DNA of 29,699 nt from JACNIZ01 sp964344765 (GCA_964344765.1 CAYFOM010000048.1:1-29699); one strand, 5' to 3'; numbered from the stretch's first letter, positions 6,058 to 14,921 are shown. Numbers and translations: made by a program. The notes: a model not told the origin generated them from the letters alone.

Positions 6058-7905
6058 ATGCAGATTCGCCCCAAACTCCGTTCCCATCTGGCTTTGACCG
6101 CATTGCTTGCGGCGTTCTGCAATTGGAACGGCATGGCGCAGGAGCCGGCTCCTCAAGATCCGCCGACAACAACCGCCGCGCCCGACCTTGAGCCGACGCC
6201 ACCCCAAGAGCCGGTTACGGGTGAGGGTGAAACCACGACCCAAGATCCTGTGCAGGGCGAAGTTGGCGAACAGGAGTCCGCGCCGTCCTCCCAAGAGCCG
6301 GCGACTGAAGCTGCGGCGTTGCCGTTCCGGCATTTGGACCCGGAAGAGCGCATCACGATTAACTTCAAGGATCAAGAGCTTAGCTCGATTCTGGAGTTAT
6401 TCAGCACGACTTACAACTTGAATTTGGTCTACGGCGACGACGTCGACGGTCTGGTCACGATCAATTTGTACGAAGCGCCCATTCCCACTGCACTGCTGCA
6501 AATCCTGGCGACCAACGGTTACACCTTCATTGGCCAAGACGGGTTCTTGCGCATCCTTTCGGCAGATGAGGTCACAGTGGAAACCATCGCCGCCGGCACC
6601 GGCTTTGAACCGACGGTGGTCTTCCTCAATCACTTGAAGGCGGAAGATGTGGTCACCATGCTTACGCCCATGCTGAATGGCAACGAGGTGATCGTCGCCG
6701 GTCCGGGTAGCGAGGAAGGTATTCAAGTCACCGAAAAACTCGGGGGCAATTCGCACGCCTCCCAGGAGATCTTGCTGCTTTATGCCAGTGAAGAAACTTT
6801 GGAGCGCGTCGAAGGCTTACTCGAACAAATTGATGTTCCACCGCTGCAAGTTTTGGTCGAAGCCACCATCTTGTCGGTCACGCTGAGCGAAGAAAACAAG
6901 ATGGGCGTGGACTTCCACGCTTTGTCGGGAATCGACTTCCAAGCGATGGGCGGCACATCCAACATTACCGACGGCGTCGACTTGGATGATGTTTCGGTAG
7001 GTCAAAATGATTGGCTATTCGGCGGTCGCACCAGCGGTTTCACCGACCCAATCGCCGACGGTTTGCACATCGGAATTTTGCGCAATCAAATCGGCGTGTT
7101 CATCGAGTCGTTGGAACGCGTTGGCAATGCAACGGTGTTGAGCAACCCACAGGTCCTCACCGTGAATCGCCACCTCGCCGAGGTATTGGTCGGTCAGCGC
7201 TTGCCTTATCTGACGACAACCGCCAACGAAACCGCAACTCTGCAAAGCGTGGAATTCCTCGACGTCGGTACGTCGCTGGTCTTCCGCCCGTTTATCTCAA
7301 ACGACGGCTACGTACGCATGGAGATTCACCCGAAGAACTCCAGCGGCATCATTAACGACCGCGGTTTGCCGGAAGAAATTACTACGCAGGTCACTGCCAA
7401 CGTCATGGTGCGCAGCGGACACACTGTTGTCATCGGTGGTTTGATGGAAACGCAAGACATCACCGATACCTCGCAAGTTCCGTTGCTGGGATCGTTGCCC
7501 TTTGTCGGCACCTTTTTCCGCTCGGAAACTCAGCAGGAAACGCGTCGCGAGATCATCGTGCTGCTGACCCCGCACGTGGTCGGTGACAACGATTTGCGCC
7601 GCCGCGCCGACTTGGTGCAGGCTCGCTTTAACGCAGCCCGTGCACAGTTGGCAGCTTCGCACCATGGATACTTGCGTCCATCCTACGCGCGCAAAATGTA
7701 CCGCGAAGCGGCGATGGCACTTGCCGCCGGCAATCCAAAGAAGGCTCTGGCCAAAGCCGAATGGGGTCTACGTGCGATGCCGGCCGATCAAGACTTAGCG
7801 CTGCTGGCCGAGCACTGTCACCGCGAGATGATGGCCGATCAGCATGCGGAACAAGAGCTGATGGATGCGTTGGAAATCCTACGCGCATCGGGAGAAGAAG
7901 AATGA
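6058..7905 (+). CDS. gspD: Outer-membrane secretin (GspD/PilQ family) with helical C-terminal extension
   Basis: A 615-residue protein from ATG 6058; in-frame codons further upstream lie inside the preceding gene. Residues 1-27 are a signal peptide ending near 'GMAQ'. A Pro/Glu/Thr-rich linker runs to about 88, then an N0/secretin-N region ('INFKDQELSSILELFSTTYN', 'ITINLYEAPIPTALLQILA') and a second N-type domain from about 188. The pore-forming secretin domain begins at 'QVLVEATILSVTLSEENKMG' and has the signature 'VPLLGSLPFVGTFF' at 474-487, ending near 'LLTPHVV'. About 100 further residues form an Ala-rich helical region resembling one or two TPR units ('YREAAMALAAGNPKKALAKA'), which is unusual for a secretin. 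It forms the outer-membrane channel of the machine. Confidence 0.93.
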   Translation: MQIRPKLRSHLALTALLAAFCNWNGMAQEPAPQDPPTTTAAPDLEPTPPQEPVTGEGETTTQDPVQGEVGEQESAPSSQEPATEAAALPFRHLDPEERITINFKDQELSSILELFSTTYNLNLVYGDDVDGLVTINLYEAPIPTALLQILATNGYTFIGQDGFLRILSADEVTVETIAAGTGFEPTVVFLNHLKAEDVVTMLTPMLNGNEVIVAGPGSEEGIQVTEKLGGNSHASQEILLLYASEETLERVEGLLEQIDVPPLQVLVEATILSVTLSEENKMGVDFHALSGIDFQAMGGTSNITDGVDLDDVSVGQNDWLFGGRTSGFTDPIADGLHIGILRNQIGVFIESLERVGNATVLSNPQVLTVNRHLAEVLVGQRLPYLTTTANETATLQSVEFLDVGTSLVFRPFISNDGYVRMEIHPKNSSGIINDRGLPEEITTQVTANVMVRSGHTVVIGGLMETQDITDTSQVPLLGSLPFVGTFFRSETQQETRREIIVLLTPHVVGDNDLRRRADLVQARFNAARAQLAASHHGYLRPSYARKMYREAAMALAAGNPKKALAKAEWGLRAMPADQDLALLAEHCHREMMADQHAEQELMDALEILRASGEEE

Positions 7906-9020
7906 GCGACCACCTGTCCACAACCGTGTTGAATCATGCACGCCGCCCGGGCGGCCTGCTTGCCGCCGGCCTAATGTTGCTGTTGCCGGCGTGTAGCTCA
8001 GCGATCCCCCATCATGCTCAACAAGCCGATAGCCAGCGCCAAGCCGAAGCTCACGCCGAAGCCCAGCAACAGTCCGTCGATGAATGGAAGCAATCGCGCA
8101 GCCAAATTTTGCGAACCTTTGCCTTCCGCGCCCTCGAGCGCAACCTGACCGAAGAAAGCCAAAGCTACCTTCAGCAGGCTTGCGACCTCGACCCCACCGA
8201 CGTGCAATCTCATGCAACCTTGGCGCGCTTGTTCTTGACTGAAAACGACGCCGAGGCTTCGCTGGCTTATGCCCAACAGGGTATGGAATCGACTCCAGGC
8301 AACCTGGACCTTTCGTTGGTCTACGCCGCCGCACTTGCGGAAACCGATCAGTTCGATCGCGCAACCGAAGAGTTGGAGAAGGCAACCGACTGGGAAGCCA
8401 TCGCCAAGAGCCCTGAGCTAGCGCGCGCGATGTTGCTGCATTACGCATCATCCGGCGGCATGGAAGAAGCTCGCGAATTCGTCGAGCAGATGCAGATCAC
8501 GCATCCGAACAACCCATACACCTACGCGATGCTGGGCGATTTGTTCTTGGCTGCCGGCGACGTCACCAATGCGGCCGAAGCTTATATGCGTGCGCTGAAC
8601 TTGGACCCGGACCTGCCTACTCCGCGTATCATTACCGAAGAACTCTCGCTGGCCAACGACTCCAGCACCGATCCGATTTTGGTAGCGGCACAAATCGCAG
8701 AGGAGAAACAAGACTGGGCGGGCGCAGAGCGCTTGTATCGCTTTTTGGGCCAAGTCCCAGCCTCCGATGTTGACGTCAAAGTTGGGCTGGCTCGCGTGCT
8801 GTGGCATCAGGAACGCCTCGAAGAGGCCATCACCATTTTGGATGACCTGCCGGCCAGTGAATTCACTTGGCGCGAGCACATGTTGCTGGCCAAAATCGCC
8901 ATCGGTAAAAAAGATTGGCAAAAGGCGCATGGCTCTCTCATGGTTGCCAATCAGATGCGCCCAGGGCTGAAAGCGGCCGAATTGTTGCTGACTCACGTCA
9001 AACAGAAATTGGCTCAATAG
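7902..9020 (+). CDS. TPR lipoprotein, candidate secretin pilotin
   Basis: A 372-residue protein from the ATG at 7902, which overlaps the secretin stop as ATGA and has GGAG at 7891-7894. The N-terminus has two arginines, a hydrophobic run and a lipobox 'LLPAC' with Cys31 as the likely lipidated residue (Pro at -2 is not ideal). The rest is a series of helix pairs typical of tetratricopeptide repeats, such as 'AEASLAYAQQGMESTPGNLD' and 'TNAAEAYMRALNLDPDLP'. TPR lipoproteins of the PilF/PilW/Tgl type act as pilotins for PilQ secretins. Position directly after the secretin supports that role, but this protein is longer than those pilotins, and a general scaffold role is possible. Confidence 0.8.
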   Translation: MSDHLSTTVLNHARRPGGLLAAGLMLLLPACSSAIPHHAQQADSQRQAEAHAEAQQQSVDEWKQSRSQILRTFAFRALERNLTEESQSYLQQACDLDPTDVQSHATLARLFLTENDAEASLAYAQQGMESTPGNLDLSLVYAAALAETDQFDRATEELEKATDWEAIAKSPELARAMLLHYASSGGMEEAREFVEQMQITHPNNPYTYAMLGDLFLAAGDVTNAAEAYMRALNLDPDLPTPRIITEELSLANDSSTDPILVAAQIAEEKQDWAGAERLYRFLGQVPASDVDVKVGLARVLWHQERLEEAITILDDLPASEFTWREHMLLAKIAIGKKDWQKAHGSLMVANQMRPGLKAAELLLTHVKQKLAQ

Positions 9021-9050
9021 GCTGATTTAGCGGCCGAAAAGGGGGTAGCG

Positions 9051-11000
9051 ATGCATACCCCCCCTACCAGCAAAGCTACCGGACCCATCCCACTTCCGGA
9101 CGCGATCAACATCTCCAGGATTGAAGAACTGGAAGGGTTGTTCGAGGAATGTTCGCGTTTAGGGCGCGTCGTATTTGATGGTTCCCAGGTCCATGACCTC
9201 GACTCGCGCGGATTTGAATATCTGGTCAACGGCGTCGAGCAGCTCAACCTGGACGGTGTGACGACGGAAATTGAGAACCCCTCCGAACCGTTACGCCAGG
9301 CGCGCGAGGCTCTAGGCCAAACTCGCCGACTTCCTTTTTCCCAGGACTCGGAAATCGTTCCGGAGTCCGAATTACCGATCAACCTAACCGACGCTTTGTT
9401 GGACGTGGGTTTGATCAATGATGTGGATTTAAATATTGCCAAAACCGAAGCCGCGCAAAAAGGCATCGGTTTGAAGAGCGCGTTGATCGAAGCCAAGCTC
9501 GTTACCGAAGACGACTTGGCTTATGTCTACGGCCGCCAGCACCAATTGCCGGTGGTGGCGCCGATGCGCGTCGGCATTTTGGATGTGCGCATCGAACATG
9601 GTGTTTCCACCAACGATTTGCGCCGCCATGGTGTGTTGCCGTTTTTGGTGATTGAAGACGTCATGGCGGTGGCGGTGGAAGATCCGTCGAACGTTTATGC
9701 GGTGGACCTGGTGCGGCGCGCGACGAATATGCGCGTGGTTGCTTCGGTGGCAACGCCCTCGGAAATCCAAGCCGGCTTGGACTTGGTGCAGCGTTCGGCG
9801 AGCAAAGCGATTGATGAAACCGTGCATCACGTCGATGACGGCGTTTCCGCCGCCGAACGATTAGAGAAAACGTTGATGGATGCGTTGATTGAGGGCGCGT
9901 CGGATATCCACATTGAGCCCGGTGAAACCAGTTATCTGATTCGATTCCGTGTAGATGGACGCCTGCGCGAGGTGGAGCACATCCACCCTGATCAAGGTTC
10001 GTCCTTAGTTGCACGAATCAAAGTAGTTGCCGACTGCGACATTTCGGAGAAACGACTGCCGCAGGACGGTCGCTACCACTTCCACCGCGGAAGTCGCGAC
10101 GTGGACTTGCGCATCAATACGCTGCCTACCGTCTACGGTGAAAAAGCGGTCATGCGTATCCTCGACCGCACCGAAAAAAGCCCAAAACTCGACGTCTTTG
10201 GATTCGCCGAACGCGACTTGGATGTGGTGCGTGAATCCATCGCCGAATCGCATGGCATGGTTCTGGTCACCGGGCCGACCGGATCGGGTAAGACGACGAC
10301 TTTGTACTCGGTACTGGCCGAAATCGTCACGCCGGAAATCAACATTTCTACGGTAGAAAACCCGGTCGAACGATCGCTTGAGAACGTCAATCAAACTCAG
10401 GTCAATCCTAAAGCCGGATTGAAGTTCAGCACATGCCTGCGCGCATTGCTGCGACAAGACCCGGACGTAATCATGATCGGTGAAATTCGTGACCATGAAA
10501 CCGCCGAGATCGCCGTCGAAGCTGCTTTGACCGGTCACCTGGTTTTGGCGACGCTACACACCAACGACGCCCCTTCCGCGGCCACGCGTTTGATTCAAAT
10601 GGGCATCGAGCCGTTCTTGGTTTCGGCAACGCTGCGTATGGCGATGGCCCAGCGCCTGGTACGACGGTTATGCGATTCGTGCAAAACTCCGGTCGTGCAC
10701 CCGAAGCGAATTTTGGACAAGTTTGCCGAGGCCGGGTTGGATCCAATGGCGCAACACTACGCAGCATCCGGCTGCCCCGCCTGCCGGGGAACCGGATATG
10801 CCGGCCGCCGTGGCGCGTTTGAAGTTCTTTCCGCCACCCAAGAAGTCCGCGACCTGATTGCGCGTAACCCCACCACGGATGAAACGGCCGAATTAGCGCG
10901 TTCCCAGGGAATGACTTCACTTTTGCAGGATTGCATCCGCAGAGTGAATGATGGGGCGACCACACTCGAGGAAGCCCTGCGCAATGGAGGTGTAGAGTGA
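9051..11000 (+). CDS. gspE: GspE/PilB assembly ATPase with N-terminal STAS-like domain
   Basis: This 649-residue protein powers pseudopilus assembly. Residues 408-415 are Walker A (GPTGSGKT, K414); 'ISTVENPVE' at 432-440 is the Asp-box region with Asn where Asp is usual; 'RQDPDVIMIGEIRD' at 468-481 is Walker B; 'GHLVLATLHTNDAPSA' is the His box; C541/C544 and C575/C578 form the zinc-binding tetracysteine of GspE/PilB. Residues 108-240 match the MshEN/T2SSE-N domain. Residues 1-92 look like a STAS domain: 'RVVFDGSQVHDLDSRGFEYL' corresponds to the 'DLS-V--LDS-GL--L' core and 'ENPSEPLRQAREALG' to the closing 'NPS--V---L---G' helix. A STAS domain on this ATPase is not something I know from the family. 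AAGGGGG at 9039-9045 precedes the start. Confidence 0.95.
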   Translation: MHTPPTSKATGPIPLPDAINISRIEELEGLFEECSRLGRVVFDGSQVHDLDSRGFEYLVNGVEQLNLDGVTTEIENPSEPLRQAREALGQTRRLPFSQDSEIVPESELPINLTDALLDVGLINDVDLNIAKTEAAQKGIGLKSALIEAKLVTEDDLAYVYGRQHQLPVVAPMRVGILDVRIEHGVSTNDLRRHGVLPFLVIEDVMAVAVEDPSNVYAVDLVRRATNMRVVASVATPSEIQAGLDLVQRSASKAIDETVHHVDDGVSAAERLEKTLMDALIEGASDIHIEPGETSYLIRFRVDGRLREVEHIHPDQGSSLVARIKVVADCDISEKRLPQDGRYHFHRGSRDVDLRINTLPTVYGEKAVMRILDRTEKSPKLDVFGFAERDLDVVRESIAESHGMVLVTGPTGSGKTTTLYSVLAEIVTPEINISTVENPVERSLENVNQTQVNPKAGLKFSTCLRALLRQDPDVIMIGEIRDHETAEIAVEAALTGHLVLATLHTNDAPSAATRLIQMGIEPFLVSATLRMAMAQRLVRRLCDSCKTPVVHPKRILDKFAEAGLDPMAQHYAASGCPACRGTGYAGRRGAFEVLSATQEVRDLIARNPTTDETAELARSQGMTSLLQDCIRRVNDGATTLEEALRNGGVE

Positions 11001-12163
11001 GCCTTGGCATCCTAAAAGTCAGAAAAACCACCGAGGGATCGGCCCTGGGCGGTTCGGTTTCGGCTTCTACGGATGAAACCAAGGTAGAGAAATCCGCTTC
11101 GAAGGATTCGGCATTGGTGGATCACCGACTGCGCATTCGCCCTAAAGAATCGCTTTACATTCTGATCCAGCTAAAAGCGATGCTCGAAGCCGGCGTGCCG
11201 ATGCTGGCGTCGCTGCGCACATTGATCGAGCATGCGCAAACCGCCAAGCAGGAAAAGGTGCTGATGAAAATCACGACCATCGTCGAAGGTGGTAGCGATT
11301 TGAGTTATGCACTGAGTTGTTTGCCGAACTGCTTTGAAAGCTACATCATCCACTTGCTCGCCGCCGGCGAACGAGCGGGTGCGCTGGACGAAGCCTTAGA
11401 ACGCGCGGTGCAATTGGTGCGCAAGCAAATGTCTTTGCGCGGCAAGATCATCGGCGCTTTGGCTTACCCCGGTTTCTTGCTGTTCTTCACCGCAGCGATC
11501 ACCACCGGCATTTTGATTTGGCTTGTGCCGAAGTTTGAAGGCATGTTGATGGCCAAACCCGACGCGCTTCCGGGATCGACGAAGATCGTTCTAGCGGCAT
11601 CGACTTTCTTGCGCGGATCGCCCATGACTGCGGCAATTGTCGCCGCCTCGCTGATCACTGGCTTGATCTTCTTAATGAAAAACCAGCGCTTCCGTGGACT
11701 TGCCTTCCATGCACTGAGTCGCACGCCAATCATCGGCACTTTCATTCACAAGGCATACATTGCGCGATCGGTAACCACGTTGGCATCGACTCTTGAATCC
11801 GGTGTACCGATATTGACCGGTCTGGAGCATGCCCATGACGTCGCCATGTTGCCGAACCTGCAGAAGATGTGGGTGCGGGCAGGCGAGGTGGTACGCGACG
11901 GTTTGCCGCTGCACAGCGCGCTGGCCGAAGCTGACCTGCCGCCGGCGCTGATGCAGATGATGATTGCCGGCGAAACTTCAGGCTCATTGGATGAGAGCCT
12001 GCGCACGGCTGCGGTTTTCCTCGACCGGGAAACCGACGCCGCCCTGAAGACCTTTACCGGATTGTTGGGTCCGGCCACCGTGATGATCGCCGGCTTGGTC
12101 GTCGGCTTCGTCGTTGTGGCGCTGATGACCCCGATCCTGCAACTCTCCAAGTTCATCAGCTGA
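10997..12163 (+). CDS. gspF: GspF/PilC-type inner-membrane platform protein
   Basis: A 388-residue protein with two T2SSF domains. The first carries 'LKAMLEAGVPMLASLRTLIE' and 'AAGERAGALDEALERAV'; the second carries 'LASTLESGVPILTGLEHAHD' and 'AGETSGSLDESLRTAAVFLD'. Each is followed by membrane helices (about 152-176, 210-229 and 352-380). This duplicated layout is diagnostic. The first 40 residues are a polar Ser/Thr/Lys-rich extension. The GTG start overlaps the gspE stop as GTGA, and GGAGG at 10986-10990 supports it. It is the polytopic rotor on which the GspE ATPase acts. Confidence 0.95.
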   Translation: MSLGILKVRKTTEGSALGGSVSASTDETKVEKSASKDSALVDHRLRIRPKESLYILIQLKAMLEAGVPMLASLRTLIEHAQTAKQEKVLMKITTIVEGGSDLSYALSCLPNCFESYIIHLLAAGERAGALDEALERAVQLVRKQMSLRGKIIGALAYPGFLLFFTAAITTGILIWLVPKFEGMLMAKPDALPGSTKIVLAASTFLRGSPMTAAIVAASLITGLIFLMKNQRFRGLAFHALSRTPIIGTFIHKAYIARSVTTLASTLESGVPILTGLEHAHDVAMLPNLQKMWVRAGEVVRDGLPLHSALAEADLPPALMQMMIAGETSGSLDESLRTAAVFLDRETDAALKTFTGLLGPATVMIAGLVVGFVVVALMTPILQLSKFIS

Positions 12164-12624
12164 TGAAAACTAACCGCCTCTCCCGCATCACGACCTGCCG
12201 CAAATACGGCGGCGGGAACGGCGGTTTTTCGCTGATTGAAGTTGCGGTTTCCGTTGCGCTGATCGTGCTGGTTGCGACCACAGCCCTGGCGTCGCTGCGA
12301 TCCGGCCTCCGCACTCTTGGAGGTACCGAACAAGCAGCGCGCGCTGTCGATTCCATCCGCGAATACCGCGAATTTACCTACGGCTACACCGTCGCCGAAA
12401 TGGATGCGTTGGACGGCACCACAACCTCACCCGTCCTCGCCGACGGCACCGACATCCCGGACACGTCGGACATGACGTTAAACATCAGCGTGCAGCCGGT
12501 GGATGACGACGACCCCGAAACCGAGGTTCTAGCCGGCGAATCGAGCACACGCTTGGTCACCGTCACCGCATACGCCCACGGCCGCAAGCTGCAGGAGGCA
12601 TCATGGTTGATCGTCGACATCTAA
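12163..12624 (+). CDS. Minor pseudopilin (GspI-like)
   Basis: A 153-residue prepilin with a 21-residue basic leader, predicted cleavage G21/F22 and Glu at +5 ('GGFSLIEVAVSVALIVLV'). 'SLIEVAVSVALIV' and its first place in the I-H-J minor pseudopilin order suggest GspI; the C-terminal domain is too variable to confirm this. It starts in a TGATG overlap with gspF. Its last 22 bases overlap the next gene, whose ribosome site lies inside this one, so the two are probably translationally coupled. Confidence 0.78.
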   Translation: MKTNRLSRITTCRKYGGGNGGFSLIEVAVSVALIVLVATTALASLRSGLRTLGGTEQAARAVDSIREYREFTYGYTVAEMDALDGTTTSPVLADGTDIPDTSDMTLNISVQPVDDDDPETEVLAGESSTRLVTVTAYAHGRKLQEASWLIVDI

Positions 12625-13079
12625 AGCAAAGCGGCTTCTCGTTGATGGAAGTGCTCATTGTCATGACCATCGCTCTGGTCATGCTGGGGTTGGCCGTACC
12701 GGTAATCCAAAGCACGGATTCGGTCAGCTCGGATGTGCGCCGAGTGGTCGCCGACATCACCCGCGGCCGGTCCTGGGCACGCACCACTTGGCGAACCACT
12801 ACGGTGGACATCGATGCCATCAATCGCCGCTGGCGCATTGAGGACGACACTGGAGACGTCGTCATCACGAGTGACTCTGATGAAAATGGGTGGCGTTCCC
12901 TGCGTGACGGCGTCAACTTTTTCGCCAACGGCGGCGCCACTTCCGATTTTGTTTTTGATGCCGAAGGGCGTAGCCCGGACGCCGCTTCCGTGCTGCTGCG
13001 TGGTGGCGATAGCACCTGGATCATCAGCTGCTCGCCCCTTAGCGGCACCGTAACCGCCGAACCCGTAATAGACGAATGA
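12603..13079 (+). CDS. Minor pseudopilin (GspH-like)
   Basis: A 158-residue prepilin: leader 'MVDRRHLKQSG', then 'FSLMEVLIVMTIALVMLGLA' with Glu at +5. 'RRVVADITRGRSWARTTWRT' after the helix is typical of GspH/FimT proteins, in which a chain of Arg/Ala residues leads into a beta-rich C-terminal domain ('DFVFDAEGRSPDA' resembles the FimT 'F---G----' segment). AGGAGG at 12593-12598 sits four bases before the ATG. GspH-type subunits belong to the tip complex. Confidence 0.8.
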   Translation: MVDRRHLKQSGFSLMEVLIVMTIALVMLGLAVPVIQSTDSVSSDVRRVVADITRGRSWARTTWRTTTVDIDAINRRWRIEDDTGDVVITSDSDENGWRSLRDGVNFFANGGATSDFVFDAEGRSPDAASVLLRGGDSTWIISCSPLSGTVTAEPVIDE

Positions 13080-13606
13080 AAATACGCCGGCTCACCCGAC
13101 GCAGTGGCTTCACCATGGTCGAATTGTTGATTTCGATGACCATTGCCATGGTGTTGCTGATGGGTGCGTTTTTCAGCACGTCCGAAACTTACGCAGTCGT
13201 GCGGCAGGGTGATGCGCGAGTCCATACCCAAGTCCATGCCCGACGAACCCTCGAGCGGATCACGAAGGATTGTCGGTATGCCACGTCGATTGCCATCTCC
13301 GGCAGTGAAGAAACCAGCTGGACAATGACCTTGACCACTGGCTTAAACAACGACGAGTGGATTTGGTCGTGGTCGGCGCAGACGGAAATCTTGACTTTGA
13401 GCGATAACACGCTAAGCGAAGAAGTCGTAACGGGGATTACCAGCTTCGAGATCGATACCGAAATTAATGATGTCGGTGATATTTCGCGAGTGGCTTTGAA
13501 ATGGACTTTGCGCGAAAACCAAGGTCAAGAAGCCGGCGCAGGCGGTGCCGGCCCCTTCGTCGACCTTGCCGCCTCGACCTGGGTGCGCAAAGCTGTGGAT
13601 TCGTAG
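13076..13606 (+). CDS. Minor pseudopilin (GspJ-like)
   Basis: A 176-residue prepilin with the leader 'MKIRRLTRRSG' followed by 'FTMVELLISMTIAMVLLMGA' and Glu at +5. The extended helix, then 'RRTLERITKDCRYATSI' and a beta-rich region with 'GITSFEIDTEI', fits GspJ/PilW minor subunits, which often carry '(L-)DI(R)-A' after the helix. It overlaps the upstream stop as ATGA and is the last gene of the continuous overlapping series. The first GspK/PilX-like gene follows after 95 bases, in the position where gspK usually stands. Confidence 0.78.
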   Translation: MKIRRLTRRSGFTMVELLISMTIAMVLLMGAFFSTSETYAVVRQGDARVHTQVHARRTLERITKDCRYATSIAISGSEETSWTMTLTTGLNNDEWIWSWSAQTEILTLSDNTLSEEVVTGITSFEIDTEINDVGDISRVALKWTLRENQGQEAGAGGAGPFVDLAASTWVRKAVDS

Positions 13607-13618
13607 GAATTGGCATAT

Positions 13619-13641
13619 TTAGAGTGATTTTTTCCCTCTAA
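13619..13641 (+). other. Inverted repeat between gspJ-like and first tip-like gene
   Basis: TTAGAG (13619-13624) pairs with CTCTAA (13636-13641) around an 11-base T-rich loop. It is too AT-rich and lacks a trailing U-run, so it is a weak terminator at best; it could also reduce read-through or protect an RNA end. The remaining bases to 13701 show no clear promoter. Confidence 0.25.
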
Positions 13642-13701
13642 CCGGCCGTTAAGGGTGAAACCAGGCCCTCGTCGTGCACTCCCAACACGCTTACGAAAAC
13701 C

Positions 13702-14877
13702 ATGAAAAAATCACCCCACCATCGACAAGCTCAACAAGGCGGTTTTGCCTTAATCATGGTGCTGCTGATTACCACAGCCCTGGCCTATCTGTCATTGAGT
13801 TCGTTTAGTTCCATCGAATCCAAGGTTGCCATCCAGCGCCAAGAAACCGATTCGGTTCGAGCCGAACTTGCTGCCCAGGCGGGCGTGGAGCACGCCAAAA
13901 AGATGATCTTGAACAATCCGTCGTGGGCGGGAACCGGCGATTGGGTGGATCTTGGGACGTCGGAGTTCTTAGTCACGACCACTGCGCAAGGAAGCAATGT
14001 AGTGGTTGATGTTGAGGGTCGCTCCGGCGACGGCAAACGCGTGTTGTCGATGGAGTATCAGATCACCGGCAGCGAAAGCGAAATGGAAGACGTCGGCTGT
14101 TGGATTTTGACTTCAAACGTGGACATGAACAAATGCCATTTCAACACAAATATGTACTTTGCGGACCAGGCCGGAGCGGTTTATGACTACAAGCTCGATG
14201 AGTTCGGCAACCAAACTTGGACACTAAACACGGACAATCTAGGACCAACTTTTATTTCCAACACCAAGGTAAACCATACCGCATATCAATACAGCGAAAA
14301 TGACTGGTTCAAGGGCAGCTATAGCAAGGTCACGATGGATGAGCCGTTTTATATGCCGGCTTGGAACTTAGACAGCTGGCTGATCCCGGGCAACGACCGG
14401 ATTATCTTCTACGGTGTGGAAGAACTCAGTGAGATGAACTTTCACGACACCGTAGTCGTCGTGCTCGACCCGGGTGACACTTTCAACGTCAATGACTGTA
14501 ACCTTCATGCTGGCTTGATTGTTTACGTGGAACCGGATTGGGACCTGCGCAGTGGCAAGCGCAATACCGTGAGCATCGATAAGAGCTTAATCGGCAGCCC
14601 CTCCTCGCCCGGCATTGGCGTGATTGCTCCTGCGTGTGAGGTGAAAGGCGGCGGCGACCATATCAACATTCATGGTTGGTCGTTTTGGAACAGCGTGGAT
14701 GATATGGATAAAGGTCATGTCAACGGCGTCTTGATCATCGTCAATCAGGTCGATGACTTGGATAGTTTCAATATGCATGGCCACCCCAACGTAATTGACA
14801 ACCCGCCTGAAGGCATTCAATTCAACGAAGGAACTCCGGAAATCAATTTGGTCACCGGCGGCGAAGACATTTCCTAA
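13702..14877 (+). CDS. GspK/PilX-like tip protein, paralogue 1 of 3
   Basis: A 391-residue protein with a prepilin-like start: a 14-residue basic leader ending 'QQGG', then 'FALIMVLLITTALAYLSLSS'. Residue +5 is Met, not Glu. Absence of Glu5 is a hallmark of GspK, which caps the pseudopilus, and PilX-like proteins also vary here. Residues 40-75 ('ESKVAIQRQETDSVRAELAA') continue the helix. The remaining 300 residues are shared with the next two genes and contain 'YMPAWNLDSW', 'HDTVVVVLDPGDTFNVNDCN', 'LRSGKRNTVSIDKS', 'APACEVKGGGD' and 'NIHGWSFWNS'. The regular Asn/His/Gly-turn pattern suggests a beta-helix or beta-sandwich fold (inference). I do not recognise the C-terminal family. Confidence 0.8.
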   Translation: MKKSPHHRQAQQGGFALIMVLLITTALAYLSLSSFSSIESKVAIQRQETDSVRAELAAQAGVEHAKKMILNNPSWAGTGDWVDLGTSEFLVTTTAQGSNVVVDVEGRSGDGKRVLSMEYQITGSESEMEDVGCWILTSNVDMNKCHFNTNMYFADQAGAVYDYKLDEFGNQTWTLNTDNLGPTFISNTKVNHTAYQYSENDWFKGSYSKVTMDEPFYMPAWNLDSWLIPGNDRIIFYGVEELSEMNFHDTVVVVLDPGDTFNVNDCNLHAGLIVYVEPDWDLRSGKRNTVSIDKSLIGSPSSPGIGVIAPACEVKGGGDHINIHGWSFWNSVDDMDKGHVNGVLIIVNQVDDLDSFNMHGHPNVIDNPPEGIQFNEGTPEINLVTGGEDIS

Positions 14878-14903
14878 TTTCGGGGAAACTTAAGTGGGAT
14901 CCT

Positions 14904-14921
14904 TCTCCTCCGATAAGGAGA
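14904..14921 (+). promoter_or_regulatory. Hairpin involving the ribosome-site region of paralogue 2
   Basis: TCTCC (14904-14908) can pair with GGAGA (14917-14921) around an eight-base loop. AAGGAGA is the best purine-rich sequence before the ATG at 14938, although it is 16 bases away; GGAG at 14923-14926 is nearer. Partial masking of the ribosome site is possible but not shown. Confidence 0.25.

Noticed and set aside
13607..13701. Strong promoter for the tip array
   Set aside because: TTGGCA occurs at 13610-13615, but there is no acceptable -10 box at 16-18 bases. A promoter may exist but cannot be supported from sequence.
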